DNA from: JACCXG01 sp963836735
GTDB taxonomy: Bacteria > Acidobacteriota > Vicinamibacteria > Vicinamibacterales > 2-12-FULL-66-21
Assembly: GCA_963836735.1 (NCBI GenBank)
Contig: CAWIKP010000021.1
Coordinates: 1 to 64,000, forward strand
Direction: 5' to 3'
Length of the DNA stretch: 64,000 bases
Shown: positions 1 to 8,617 of the stretch, piece after piece
Layout of the letters: each line of letters begins with the position of its first letter
Position numbering within the stretch: the stretch's first letter is position 1
The notes under the pieces: model-generated
Seen by the model: the letters and a program-made list of their open reading frames with translations, nothing else
Told to the model about the DNA's origin: nothing
Database searches by the model: none
Program-made: the position numbers and the translations under genes

Positions 1-57
1 AGCGGACGCATGTTCTAATCTCCCCCACGGCTTAGATGAGGGCGGGGGTTCGAAGGT

Positions 58-192
58 TTACTTGTTCTGAGCGGCCGACAGGACGATCTCCTCGACTTCG
101 ACCGGGTTGATTGGCGGGATTGGAGTGCCTCTGGCCAGCATCGAGGCACGACCGACCGAGCCGTCGGGCAGATCATTCCTCCGCTGAACCAC
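58..192 (-). other. Possible C-terminal piece of an unidentified small protein
   Basis: A short open frame reads from a possible GTG at 192 to a TAA at 58-60 and ends in an ordinary-looking protein tail (RGTPIPPINPVEVEEIVL). Just upstream a different frame also reads plausibly (CAETIAWFSGGM), so this may be a frameshifted remnant lying 3' of the TonB receptor on the same strand. No domain is recognised. It could equally be chance coding in GC-rich DNA. The rest of positions 1-213 shows nothing else I can support. Confidence 0.2.
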
Positions 193-213
193 GCGATCGT
201 CTCCGCACACACC

Positions 214-3200
214 TCAGAACAGCACGCGTGCCCCGAGCTGAATCTCCCGCGACGGCAGGCGCGTCGAGGTGATCCGGCCGAACTGCGAGTTGCCGAACGA
301 TGTGTTCGGATTGCTGAAGTGCGCATGATTGAAGAGATTGAACGTCTCCAGACGGAGCTCGAGGGAGCGCGCGCCGCCGAGACGTGTGCGCTTGAAGACG
401 GAGAAATCGGTGTTGATCAGCGCCGGACCCCGGACCTGACCGATTTCGTAGTTGCCGAACTGGAACTGCGGCGGATTGGCAAAGCAACTCGTGTCGAACC
501 ACTGATCCACCCGGCCGGTGATGCCGATGTCAGTGCAGGTGACGTTCGCCCAATTCCCGCTTCCGGTATTGAGCAGCGACGATGCGACAGTAACGTTGAG
601 CGGCTCTCCGGTCTGATACATGGTGATGCCGTTCACCGCCCATCCTTCGAGCAGTTTCTGCACAATCGCCGAACCGCCGTTGGCGAACCGCTTCTCCGGC
701 CCGAACGGCAGCTCGTACGTCCAGCTGACGACCAGATTGTTGGGGATGTCGATCGCCTTGCCGATCGAAGGCGCTCTCGTGTCGAACGAGGGATGCAGGA
801 TGAACGTCGTATCCTCGCTCTTCGAATACGTATAGGACACCAGCCCCTGCAATCCACCAGAGAAGCGCTTGTCCAACTTGACCTGCAGCGCGTCGTACCA
901 CGATTTGCCGTCGCCGGATCGCTGGTTGATCGACGGCGTGTTCGGCGCCACGTTGAAGAACGGCCGTCGCGGGTCGAGCGCGCCGGGGCCGGGGAGCGGC
1001 ACGTTGATGTTGCGGCTGCGAAAGATGTTCGAGCCGCGCGTGCCGACATACGTCACATCGACGACCGCATCCCATGGGAGCTGCCGCTGGATGCCGACGT
1101 TGAACATCTGCGCCCGGTTCGGCTTGTCCCCTTCCGGGAAGAAGAACACGGCAAACCCCGGAGGTGGTTGGATGGTCGCGGTCAACGGCACCGGCGTGAA
1201 CCCCGGAAGTCCATCGCTCAGGCTGCGGAAAGGCGTGAACTGTGTCGGCGACTGCAACAGGATCTGCTGGAACAGCGGGTGGTTGCGCTCCAGCGTCCCG
1301 CCGTTCGCGCCGAAATTGTCGCGGTAGTAGCTGATGCCGAACGCGGCCCGGATGGCGGTACGCCCGTCATCCGGCGAGTACGCGACGCCGAGCCGCGGCG
1401 CCCAGCCGCCGTAGAAGTTGCTGGTCAGCGGCCCGCGGTCGTCCTCGGACGCGAGGTGAATCAGGCCGTCCTGCAGGCTGAAATTCGTCTGCCGGTTTGC
1501 CTTTTCCACCGGACTCGTCAGCAGGTCCCACCGGAGACCGAGATTCATGGTGAGATTCCGGGTCACCCTGAAATCATCCTGCGCGAAGAATCCGACGAAG
1601 TGAATCAGGACGTTGGGATAGGTATCGACAAAGTCCCGATCGATCTGGTTGGGGAAGCCGAGGAGAAAACTGGCGAACGCGTCACCGGTTCCAGACGCGC
1701 CGGCGTTGCTCGTGTACTGCGACCCGAACGTGAACCGGCCGCGCGGCATCGTCTGCGGATTGGTCAGCGTGGACGTGATGTGCCGGTAGTCGCCGCCAAC
1801 CTTGACGGAGTGGCGGCCGACCAGCCATGACAGCGTGTCCGAGAGCTGCACCGTCGTCCCGATCCGGACGGAGTTGGTGAAGCCCGGCGAGCCGGTGCGC
1901 CGGTAGCCGGGAATATTGAAATCCGCGATGCCGAATGTGTAGGGATGTCCTTCGATGTTGCCGTTCGGAATCCCCAGTTCATTGTTCTTCGGGATCCCGA
2001 AATCGGACCCGACCTGCGCCAGGTCGAACTTGTTGATGCCGACGCGCAGCTCGTTCAGCATCGAGCCCGAGAAGGTGTAGGTGTGCCCTCCGACCGCGTT
2101 GTAGTTGCTCGACTCGGATGCGTTGCCGCCTTCCATGAACTGGTTCCCGGCAGGCGGCTCGACGAAGTCACGGTGCGCTCGCGAGTAGCGCACGAACAGC
2201 GCTCCGGCTCGACCGAGCGTCGCGTCGCCGCGAACGTCGAAGGCGTTCAGGTCGTTCGTTTGTACGTTGTTCTCGAGATAGTTGTTCACCAGGCCGGTGC
2301 CGTTGTTGGGGAGCGGCCAGACGTCGGCCACCCGTCTGGCAATCGGGTTGATGCGCCCCGCGGGAATGATGTTGCCGGCGAATCGTTCGCCCGTGGCCGG
2401 ATCGAAGATCGCGTTGCTGATGCCGCTCAGGTTTCCCGTCCGCATCTCGGCGGTCGGCACGGTGAACAGGAACGTCCGTCCCTGATCCTGCCGCAGTCCC
2501 TGAAAATCGCCGAAGAAGAACGCGCGATTCTTCTGGATCGGGCCGCCAACCGTGCCGCCGAACTGGTGTGAGTTGAAGGGGGCCTTCGTCGCTGCGAAGA
2601 AGTTGCGCGCGTTCAGCGAATCGTCCCGGTAGTACTCGAACACCGAGCCGCTCAGGCGGTTGGTTCCGGATCGGATCGTGAGGTTGACGACAGCGCCGCC
2701 GAACACCCCGAACTCCGCGGACGGGTTATTGGTCTGGACCTTGAATTCCTGGATCGCCTCGAGCGGCGGCGTGACGTTGATGAAGGCGTTCAGCGGCTCG
2801 TTGTTGGCGACGCCGTCGAGCAGATAGTTGTTTCCTGACCACGGCATGCCGTTGACGCTGTGGTGCACGAAGCTCCGTGCACCGGCGGCGGCAGGATTCT
2901 CCGCGAAGTCCGCGAAACCGCGCGCCACGGCTCCGGGAGTGAGCGTCACGAGCTGCTGGAACAGGCGGCCGTTGAGCGGCAGCGACTGGATCTGCTTGTA
3001 GTCGATCACCTGGCCGAGCTCGCTCGACGTGCTGCGTACGAGCTGCGCTTCGCCGACGACCGAGACCTCTTCGGTAATCTGGCCGACTTCCAGCGGCACG
3101 TCGAGCCGGGTCGCCTGCGCAATCTGCAGCACGATGCCTGATTGAACGAAGCGCTTGAACCCCTTCTGCTCGACGGCGAGGACGTATTCGCCTGGCGTGA

Positions 3201-3441
3201 GGGCAGTAAAGGCATAGAGCCCGTCGTTGTTCGTTTTCGTCGTCGTGGCGATGTTGGTCGCGACGTTCGTGGCCGTGACCAGGACTCCGGTGACGACCGC
3301 GCCGTTCGGGTCTGTCACCGCCCCGGTGAGCGTGGAGCGGATGGTCTGAGCGCTGGCCAGCGTGCCGGTAACGGCGAGCGCAAGCGTGATCGCGATGACG
3401 ACCCGGGATCGCGTGGACGGGTGTCGAGTCGGCTGCGCCAT
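214..3441 (-). CDS. TonB-dependent receptor, Oar-like, with carboxypeptidase-regulatory domain
   Basis: A 1075-residue outer-membrane protein. The start at 3441 is chosen over the longer frame because GGAG lies six bases upstream and the product then begins with a clean signal peptide ending in ASAQ near residue 32. An N-terminal carboxypeptidase-regulatory-like domain (about residues 36-115) precedes a plug region (LNGRLFQQLVTLTPGAV) and a long beta-barrel ending in a terminal Phe (LGARVLF), as outer-membrane proteins usually do. Family members are thought to import or export large substrates with TonB energy. The substrate is unknown and no SusD partner is nearby. It is intact, unlike many neighbours. 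Confidence 0.93.
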   Translation of the reverse strand: MAQPTRHPSTRSRVVIAITLALAVTGTLASAQTIRSTLTGAVTDPNGAVVTGVLVTATNVATNIATTTKTNNDGLYAFTALTPGEYVLAVEQKGFKRFVQSGIVLQIAQATRLDVPLEVGQITEEVSVVGEAQLVRSTSSELGQVIDYKQIQSLPLNGRLFQQLVTLTPGAVARGFADFAENPAAAGARSFVHHSVNGMPWSGNNYLLDGVANNEPLNAFINVTPPLEAIQEFKVQTNNPSAEFGVFGGAVVNLTIRSGTNRLSGSVFEYYRDDSLNARNFFAATKAPFNSHQFGGTVGGPIQKNRAFFFGDFQGLRQDQGRTFLFTVPTAEMRTGNLSGISNAIFDPATGERFAGNIIPAGRINPIARRVADVWPLPNNGTGLVNNYLENNVQTNDLNAFDVRGDATLGRAGALFVRYSRAHRDFVEPPAGNQFMEGGNASESSNYNAVGGHTYTFSGSMLNELRVGINKFDLAQVGSDFGIPKNNELGIPNGNIEGHPYTFGIADFNIPGYRRTGSPGFTNSVRIGTTVQLSDTLSWLVGRHSVKVGGDYRHITSTLTNPQTMPRGRFTFGSQYTSNAGASGTGDAFASFLLGFPNQIDRDFVDTYPNVLIHFVGFFAQDDFRVTRNLTMNLGLRWDLLTSPVEKANRQTNFSLQDGLIHLASEDDRGPLTSNFYGGWAPRLGVAYSPDDGRTAIRAAFGISYYRDNFGANGGTLERNHPLFQQILLQSPTQFTPFRSLSDGLPGFTPVPLTATIQPPPGFAVFFFPEGDKPNRAQMFNVGIQRQLPWDAVVDVTYVGTRGSNIFRSRNINVPLPGPGALDPRRPFFNVAPNTPSINQRSGDGKSWYDALQVKLDKRFSGGLQGLVSYTYSKSEDTTFILHPSFDTRAPSIGKAIDIPNNLVVSWTYELPFGPEKRFANGGSAIVQKLLEGWAVNGITMYQTGEPLNVTVASSLLNTGSGNWANVTCTDIGITGRVDQWFDTSCFANPPQFQFGNYEIGQVRGPALINTDFSVFKRTRLGGARSLELRLETFNLFNHAHFSNPNTSFGNSQFGRITSTRLPSREIQLGARVLF

Positions 3442-3627
3442 GAGGGACTCCATCGAAGCGCGATGCGTCCACTGATGTCGCCTCGATCCCCCGTGACGCA
3501 CCGCCGATGAATAAAGGGAGGCGGTCGCTATGATAGACACCCAACCGTCAAAGTCACGCGAAAACGGGTATCTCAGTTGAGGTGCCTGGCGCGAACCGGT
3601 TCCACGGGGCCTGCGGGAGCTAGCAGC

Positions 3628-4188
3628 CTATTTCAACCCAAGCTTCTTCCCAGCCTTCAACAGGGCGATCGATTCACGAATGCGCCTGTCGCGCGTTTCC
3701 GGCCGCTTGGCCATGTGAATCCACACGACGAAGTTACGCCGCTCGGTTCGCGGCAGCTCCCGGAAGAATGACCACGCCTTGGAATTCGTCTTCAGGGCTT
3801 TCGCGATAGAGGCCGGCAGTTCAGGGATGACCGGTTTTGGTGCGTAGGTGTTGCTCGTGGGTGCGGCCGTGAGACCGGCCCGCGTGAGGAGGCCCGCCGC
3901 CTCGAGCTCCGCCCATCGTTTTCGATTGAGGTCCGACCACTTGCTCGTCGGCTTTCGGGGCGTCACCTTGAGCGCGTACCGGTCGTCGTCGAGACGTTTG
4001 ATGAGACTGTCAATCCACCCGAAGCAGAGCGCCTCGCGGACCATGTCTTCGTAGGGGATGGACTTTTCCCCGGTGTGGGCCTTGAAGAACACGAACCAGA
4101 CACCCGGGCTCGAGGTGTGATGCCTGGCCAGCCACGCCCGCCATTGCCGGCGACTCGTGACTCGCAGGGTCATCAATTCTGCCGTCAT
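3628..4188 (-). CDS. YdeI/OmpD-associated family protein
   Basis: A 186-residue protein with the typical YdeI/OmdA start: a basic N-terminus with paired Trp residues (RQWRAWL), then VWFVFFKAHTGEKSIPYED, a LCFGWIDS block, and KWSDLNRKRW in the middle. The C-terminal half carries the ALK-W-F segment followed by a basic helix, as in the OmdA domain. The biochemical role of the family is poorly known. Some members are linked to protection against antimicrobial peptides or bacteriocins. It is transcribed away from ispH and has no obvious operon partner. Confidence 0.85.
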   Translation of the reverse strand: MTAELMTLRVTSRRQWRAWLARHHTSSPGVWFVFFKAHTGEKSIPYEDMVREALCFGWIDSLIKRLDDDRYALKVTPRKPTSKWSDLNRKRWAELEAAGLLTRAGLTAAPTSNTYAPKPVIPELPASIAKALKTNSKAWSFFRELPRTERRNFVVWIHMAKRPETRDRRIRESIALLKAGKKLGLK

Positions 4189-4251
4189 GTGGAGCGTCCC
4201 TCACGCGGATTTCGGGCGGGACCGGGCGATTATCGCCCCGCGGCTGCCCTG

Positions 4252-4317
4252 CTCACCCGAATCTCACGCAATGCTCACATCTCCGTCAAGACCCGGCGGG
4301 GATTCGAGGCGATCCTT
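4252..4317 (+). repeat. Dispersed intergenic repeat, copy A (upstream of ispH)
   Basis: About 66 bp that align by eye without gaps to 8379-8444 at roughly four of five bases. Shared blocks include AATCTCAC, AATGCTCA, AAGACCCG and AGGCGATCCT. Both copies lie in intergenic DNA, in the same orientation, upstream of a plus-strand gene. This copy ends nine bases before the ispH start codon, so it forms most of the ispH leader. Function unknown. Confidence 0.55.
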
Positions 4318-4325
4318 GGGCAATC

Positions 4326-5180
4326 ATGCGTATCCTCCGAGCGGCCCACCTCGGCATGTGCTTCGGCGTTCGCGATGCCATCGCGCTCGCGCTCGAACAC
4401 GCCGACGCCGGCCCGCTGACGATCCTCGGTGACCTGGTCCACAACCCCAGCGTCCTGGACAGCCTCGAGGCGAAGGGCATCGCGGTCGCGCAGGACGTCG
4501 CAGCGGTCAAGACGCCGACGGTGATGGTCACGGCCCACGGCGCGTCCGAGCGGAGCCTCGCCCGCAGCCGCGCCCTGGGGCTGACGGTGGTCGAAGCCAC
4601 GTGCCCGCTCGTGCGGGTCGCGCACCGCGCGGTTGCCGCCTTCGTGCGCGACGGCTACCATGTCGTCGTCATCGGGCAACGCGACCACGTCGAGGTGCGC
4701 GGCCTCACGGGCGATCTCGATCGCTTCGACGTCGTGCTCGACGACAATGACGTCCTCGCGCTCGAGGAGCATCCACGTATCGGCGTGGCGGCCCAGACCA
4801 CGCAGGCGATCGAGAAAGTGCGGCACCTGGTCGCCCTGATCCGACGGCGATTCCCGCAATCCGACGTGCGCTTTCTCGACACGGTCTGCAAGCCGACCAA
4901 GGAACGGCAGTCAGCGGCGGTCGAGATGGCGCGCCAGGCCGACGTCGTAATCGTGGTCGGCGGCCGGGGGAGCAACAACACGCGCGAGCTGGTCAAGACG
5001 TGTGCCCGCTACTGCGCTCGCGTACATCACGTGCAGACGGAGGCAGACATCCGCCCCGAATGGTTCGATGCCGCGACGGTCGTGGGACTGACGGCCGGGA
5101 CCTCGACGCCCGACGACGTCATCGACCGCGTCGAGGCGCAGGTCCGCCTTTGCGCAGACGCTGTGAAGTCGCATGTGTGA
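4326..5180 (+). CDS. ispH: 4-hydroxy-3-methylbut-2-enyl diphosphate reductase (IspH)
   Basis: A 284-residue cytoplasmic [4Fe-4S] enzyme of the methylerythritol phosphate pathway that reduces HMBPP to IPP and DMAPP. The three cluster-ligand cysteines are present: Cys12 (GMCFGV), Cys93 (EATCPLV) and Cys188 (DTVCKPT). The substrate-binding HGASE (His71), the GxRxSNNTREL block and the C-terminal TAGTSTP motif also fit. The length matches the short bacterial form. No strong Shine-Dalgarno sequence is visible because the leader is occupied by the 4252-4317 repeat. It is intact and gives the isoprenoid precursors needed by the prenyl-modifying genes at 26-29 kb. Confidence 0.95.
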   Translation: MRILRAAHLGMCFGVRDAIALALEHADAGPLTILGDLVHNPSVLDSLEAKGIAVAQDVAAVKTPTVMVTAHGASERSLARSRALGLTVVEATCPLVRVAHRAVAAFVRDGYHVVVIGQRDHVEVRGLTGDLDRFDVVLDDNDVLALEEHPRIGVAAQTTQAIEKVRHLVALIRRRFPQSDVRFLDTVCKPTKERQSAAVEMARQADVVIVVGGRGSNNTRELVKTCARYCARVHHVQTEADIRPEWFDAATVVGLTAGTSTPDDVIDRVEAQVRLCADAVKSHV

Positions 5181-5199
5181 AGATCGGCAGCTGAGGGCA

Positions 5200-6184
5200 A
5201 TGACTTCGGCAACAGATTCACTCGAGCGCCATCGCGCGGCCGTGCGGGAACGTCTGCTCCGATCGGACCACGTGCGCGCCGGGCCCGAAAGCATCACCTG
5301 GAAGGTCAACCGCGAGATGATCGTGGTCGCCGGCTGGGGCCGCGCCATCCTGCTCCAGCTGGCGCATCCTGCAGTTGCCGCCGGCGTGCACGGCCACAGC
5401 GCCTTCCGCGGCAGCCTTCGTTCCAGCCTCCGCAGGCTGCAGTCGACTGTCGGCGCGATGCTGTCGCTGACCTTCGGCGATGCCGAGCAGATGATTGGGG
5501 CCGCCGCCGCGATCAACGCGATTCACGACCGGGTCCACGGCCGCGTATCGCCTTCGCTCGAGCGTCCTCCTTCGCCAAGGCTTCGGCGGACAAGCAGGCG
5601 GGCGGGCTGTGCGGGAGACGGCGAGACCTACTCCGCTCACGATCCTGATCTGCAGCGGTGGGTGCACGCCACGCTGCTCGAGTCGATTCCGCTGACCTAC
5701 GAGCTGCTCGTCGGCCCCCTCACCCTTCGTGAGCGGGATCGATACTGCTCCGAGGCGGCGATCGTCGAGCCATTGCTCGGGATGCCGGCCGGTTGGCTGC
5801 CGCGGGATTCCGCGCGGGCTCGACACCTACATGCGCGAAATGCTCGGCGGCGGGAGCCTCGTCGTGACCGACACCAGCCGGGCGCTCGCACGAGCGGTGC
5901 TCTACCCGCCGCGATGGTACCTGGCCTGGCCGGCGTTCCGGGCGACGCAGCTGCTCACGATCGGATTGCTTCCGCCTTCGATCCGCCGGGCTTACGGGTT
6001 CGAGTGGCGCGCGCGCGACGCGCGGGCGTTCGTGCGCTGGACGACGCTGCTCCGAACGTCGCTGCGGCTGCTTCCGGCGCTCGCGCGCGAGTGGCCGATG
6101 GCGAGGCGCCGAGGTCTCTCCGGCGCTGTTCCGATGCCCCTGTCGTCGCGCTACGACCCTCGTGATTCGATACCGCTTCAGTGA
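5200..6184 (+). CDS. DUF2236 / MpaB-like oxygenase family protein (frameshifted)
   Basis: Starts at ATG 5200 with GAGG upstream, just after ispH. The N-terminal half has hallmark DUF2236 blocks (NREMIVVAGWGRAILLQLAHP, then DPDLQRWVHATLLESI). Near 5800-5815 the reading frame changes, and the next frame continues with LDTYMREMLGGGSLVVTD, ARAVLYPP and the C-terminal helices. Characterised relatives are haem-dependent latex-clearing or MpaB-type oxygenases. The substrate here is unknown. A 37-bp repeat-like insertion (5568-5604) replaces the usual short linker after VHGRVS. The 3' end overlaps the next gene by 23 bases. The frame change is probably a sequence error. Confidence 0.8.
5568..5604 (+). 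repeat. Short palindromic repeat inserted in frame in the DUF2236 gene
   Basis: A block containing TTCGCCAAGGCTTCGGCGG followed by ACAAGCAGGCGGGC interrupts the conserved protein between VHGRVS and YSAHDP. It can fold through CGCC/GGCG. I recognise this type of sequence as a recurrent small dispersed repeat seen inside genes of environmental bacteria. That recognition is from memory and was not checked here. It keeps the reading frame open and adds about 12 residues. Confidence 0.5.
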
Positions 6185-7566
6185 TTTCACGCTCTCGCCC
6201 CGGCGCCGGCTTCTTCTGCGCAAAGGGGCCGAGGTGCCGCTCATCCCGCGCTATTTCGACCTGCTCGTCCTGCTGGTCGAGCGTCGTCACGAGGCGGTGC
6301 ACCGCCGCGACATCTTCGATCGCGTCTGGATCGACGTCATCGTCTCCGACAGCGCGCTGAGCCAGGCCGTCCGCACGCTCCGCCACACCCTGGGCGACGA
6401 TTCGCGCGAGCCGCGCTTCATCCGCACGCTCGCACGCCACGGCTACCGGTTCGTCTTCGCGGATGTGATCGAAGAGGAGGACGAAGGCCTGTTGCCGGCC
6501 CCGATGGCGGTCGCAGCAGACGCTCGAGGCGCCGCCCCCGGATATAGAAGCGCCTCTGGGTACAGAAGCCCCACCTGGTGATGCTTACGAACCGCTGCTC
6601 GATCGTCTCACCCGTGCGGGCGCCGGCGAGGACGACCGCCGCGAGGCGGCCGAGCTGCTGCATGCGCTGGGAACATCGGATGCGCTGAGCCGGCTCGGCA
6701 CGCGCCCCGGCCATGCCTCCGCGCGCGCGCTGCTGCGCGATGCGCGCTGGGATGTGCCCGGCGCGGGAGAGGTGCCAGTGCTCGGCGCACCCGCGGCGCT
6801 TGCGGTCGCGCGCGAACTGCTGCGGATCCGGCTGCGCCGCGCCGCGCGAATCGCCGCGAGCCGATGGGCGGGCGCGGCAGCGGGCGGCGGTCTGGCGGGC
6901 GTTGCGGCAGGCGCTGCAGGAGGATTGATCCTCGCTGCCGCGCCTGGGAGTGCGGCCCCGATTGCCATCGCGCCGGTGCTGGGCGTCATCGGCGGGGCCT
7001 GCGGCGCGCTCGGCGGTGCCGGCGTCGGCGCCGGTCTCTCGTTTGCCGAGGCCAGCGCGCGCTCACGACGCGCCCTCGCCCTGATGCTCGCCGCCGCGCT
7101 CGGTGGCGGCGTCGTGGGAGTGGCAGTGCAGTGCCTTGCCCGATGGGGTCTTGCCGCGCTCGTGGGCCTCCACGTCGACGTCGGAGGGGGGCTCGAGGGG
7201 ATCGTGATCGGGGCTGGCGCGGGAGCAGGCTACGCAATCGCGACGCGTCACGCGGAGGGCGAAATGGCGGCGCCGCGCGGCCGCAAGCGCGTGCGTGCCG
7301 CGCTCATCACCGCCGCCGTCTGCGGGCTGGCCGGACTCGGGCTCACGCTCGGCGCGCGTCCTCTCGTCGGCGGCACCATCCACGCGATCGCCGGCGCGTC
7401 ACACGGGTCGCGCGCGACCCTGGCGCCACTCGGGAGGCTGATCGGCGAGCCGGATTTCGGCCCGGTCTCGAGATCGATCCTCGCATTCGGCGAAGGAGCG
7501 ACCTTCGGGCTCGGGCTCGCCTATGGGCTCATGCGGCGCCCTTCGGGCGCAATCGCCAGTCGCTAG
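6162..7566 (+). CDS. Winged-helix DNA-binding protein fused to a membrane domain (frameshifted)
   Basis: Begins with GTG at 6162. Residues 1-105 form a Trans_reg_C (OmpR/CadC-type) winged helix: SDFTLSPRRRLLLRKG, PLIPRYFDLLVLLVE, a recognition-helix region DSALSQAVRTLRHTLGD, and FIRTLARHGYRFV. Between about 6480 and 6525 the frame changes. The new frame runs without stops to 7566 through a Pro/Glu-rich linker (TEAPPGDAYEPLLDRL) and a C-terminal half rich in Gly/Ala membrane segments with glycine-zipper spacing. The layout resembles CadC/ToxR-type one-component regulators that bind DNA while anchored in the inner membrane. There is no receiver domain. Signal and targets unknown. Confidence 0.7.
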
Positions 7567-7594
7567 TCACTCGTCGACGCACCGCGCGCGCTGG

Positions 7595-7858
7595 TCATTT
7601 CGAACGCTCGCGCCCCTTTTCGACCTGGGCGAGCAGCCGCGCGGCCGTGTCCCTGATCTTGACGAGATGCTCCTTGAGATCTTGCTGGGCAATGAAGTCA
7701 GTCGTCTTTCGCTCGGCCGCTCCCAACCACGTTCCGAGCTCCTCCGCGATGTTCATGAGCTTGCTTTCGATGACGGAGACGGGAGCATCGCTGGTGGTCG
7801 TGCTCGAGCCCGACGCTTCCGGTTGGGGCTGGTTTGGAGGGTCGCTTTGATTTGACAT
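7595..7858 (-). CDS. Small hypothetical helical protein
   Basis: An 87-residue product starting at ATG 7858, preceded by GGAG at six bases spacing. A longer frame from 7903 is less likely because it lacks a ribosome site. The N-terminal 30 residues are polar and Pro/Ser/Thr-rich. The rest is predicted helical, with charged heptad-like spacing (ESKLMNIAEELGTWLGAAE, then KEHLVKIRDTAARLLAQVEKG). No signal peptide or known domain is seen. It is convergent with the winged-helix membrane protein. Function unknown. Confidence 0.65.
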   Translation of the reverse strand: MSNQSDPPNQPQPEASGSSTTTSDAPVSVIESKLMNIAEELGTWLGAAERKTTDFIAQQDLKEHLVKIRDTAARLLAQVEKGRERSK

Positions 7859-8110
7859 GGTGTTCTCCAGTGCAAGGGCCGTCGGAAAGAAGCGGAACTG
7901 CAACGAATTCTAGCAGGACCCGGATCGTGACTTGGAATCCTGCCCATGGCTCAGCTCCAGCTCCGAGTCCTGCGTGCGCCCTGACGGTTCTTCGCTTCAC
8001 CTTTCACTCAGGGGGACCAGCCAATAGACTGGCCCTTCGCCGGTGTCACGGCCGGACAACCAGGCTGCGGTCTCGATCGGCCACCGATTCAATACACGAA
8101 GGAGGATGCG

Positions 8111-8314
8111 ATGTCTGTCGCGAAAGTCTCCGAAATCAGCGCGACGTCACCCAAGAGCTTCGAGGATGCGATCCAGCAGGGCCTCACCCGTGCCTCGAAG
8201 ACGCTGCGGAATGTTCGGGGCGCCTGGGTCAAGGAGCAGCACGTGCGCTGCGACAGCGGGAAGATCGTGGAGTACCAAGTCAACATGATGGTGACGTTCA
8301 TTCTGGACGACTAG
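8111..8314 (+). CDS. Dodecin family flavin-binding protein
   Basis: A 67-residue protein matching the dodecin family along its whole length: MSVAKVSEISATSPKSFEDA, ASKTLRNVRGAWVKEQ, and the final VEYQVNMMVTFILDD strand. Dodecins assemble into hollow dodecamers that store or buffer riboflavin, FMN or FAD. The start is supported by GGAGG five bases upstream. The gene stands alone and is followed directly by a perfect hairpin at 8319-8363. Family assignment is firm. The bound flavin was not determined. Confidence 0.92.
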   Translation: MSVAKVSEISATSPKSFEDAIQQGLTRASKTLRNVRGAWVKEQHVRCDSGKIVEYQVNMMVTFILDD

Positions 8315-8318
8315 ACGT

Positions 8319-8363
8319 CAATCGCTGATATGGAATGACCCTGTCATTCCATATCAGCGATTG
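8319..8363. terminator. Perfect 21-bp inverted repeat after the dodecin gene
   Basis: Two 21-base arms (8319-8339 and 8343-8363) are exact reverse complements separated by only CCT. The right arm begins GTCATTCCATATCAGCG. It starts five bases after the dodecin stop codon, as a transcription terminator would, but no T-run follows and the stem is unusually long and not GC-rich. A Rho-type 3' stabiliser or a small mobile palindrome are alternatives. Confidence 0.6.
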
Positions 8364-8378
8364 GAGATTTCCGCCTCC

Positions 8379-8444
8379 CTCACGCCAATCTCACCGAATG
8401 CTCATCTCCCCGTGAAGACCCGCCGACGTTCCCAGGCGATCCTC
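8379..8444 (+). repeat. Dispersed intergenic repeat, copy B
   Basis: The second copy of the element at 4252-4317, gaplessly alignable by eye, with conserved blocks AATCTCAC, AATGCTCA, AAGACCCG and AGGCGATCCT. It sits between the dodecin hairpin and the serine-hydrolase leader. The alignment stops abruptly on both sides, which suggests a discrete element rather than shared gene ancestry. Confidence 0.55.
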
Positions 8445-8505
8445 ATATGTCTACACCGAGGGTCGGCATCAAGGCGACAGGGTGAAGCGATGAAGCATGT
8501 CGGAT

Positions 8506-8614
8506 TCTGCGGCGCGAGCGAGCGCAGCGAGCGAGCCACGCGACCGGAGCGAGCCGGCGCAGCGGCGAGCGAGGGCGCGTGGAGGGGAGTCCGAGAGGCG
8601 AAGCCCCTCGGAGG
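8506..8614 (+). repeat. GAGCGAGC-rich low-complexity element in the leader of the serine hydrolase
   Basis: Tandem-like GCGAGCGAGC and CAGCGAGCG words are followed by a GC-rich block in which GAGGGG and CCCCTC can pair. It ends in the GGAGGAGA ribosome-binding site of the next gene. It encodes no convincing protein on either strand. It may be a dispersed element that now carries the translation signal, or simple repeat expansion. Confidence 0.4.
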
Positions 8615-8617
8615 AGA

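Noticed and set aside
319..1830. 503-aa plus-strand frame opposite the first receptor
   Set aside because: Shadow of the receptor codons; highly charged composition without recognisable blocks.
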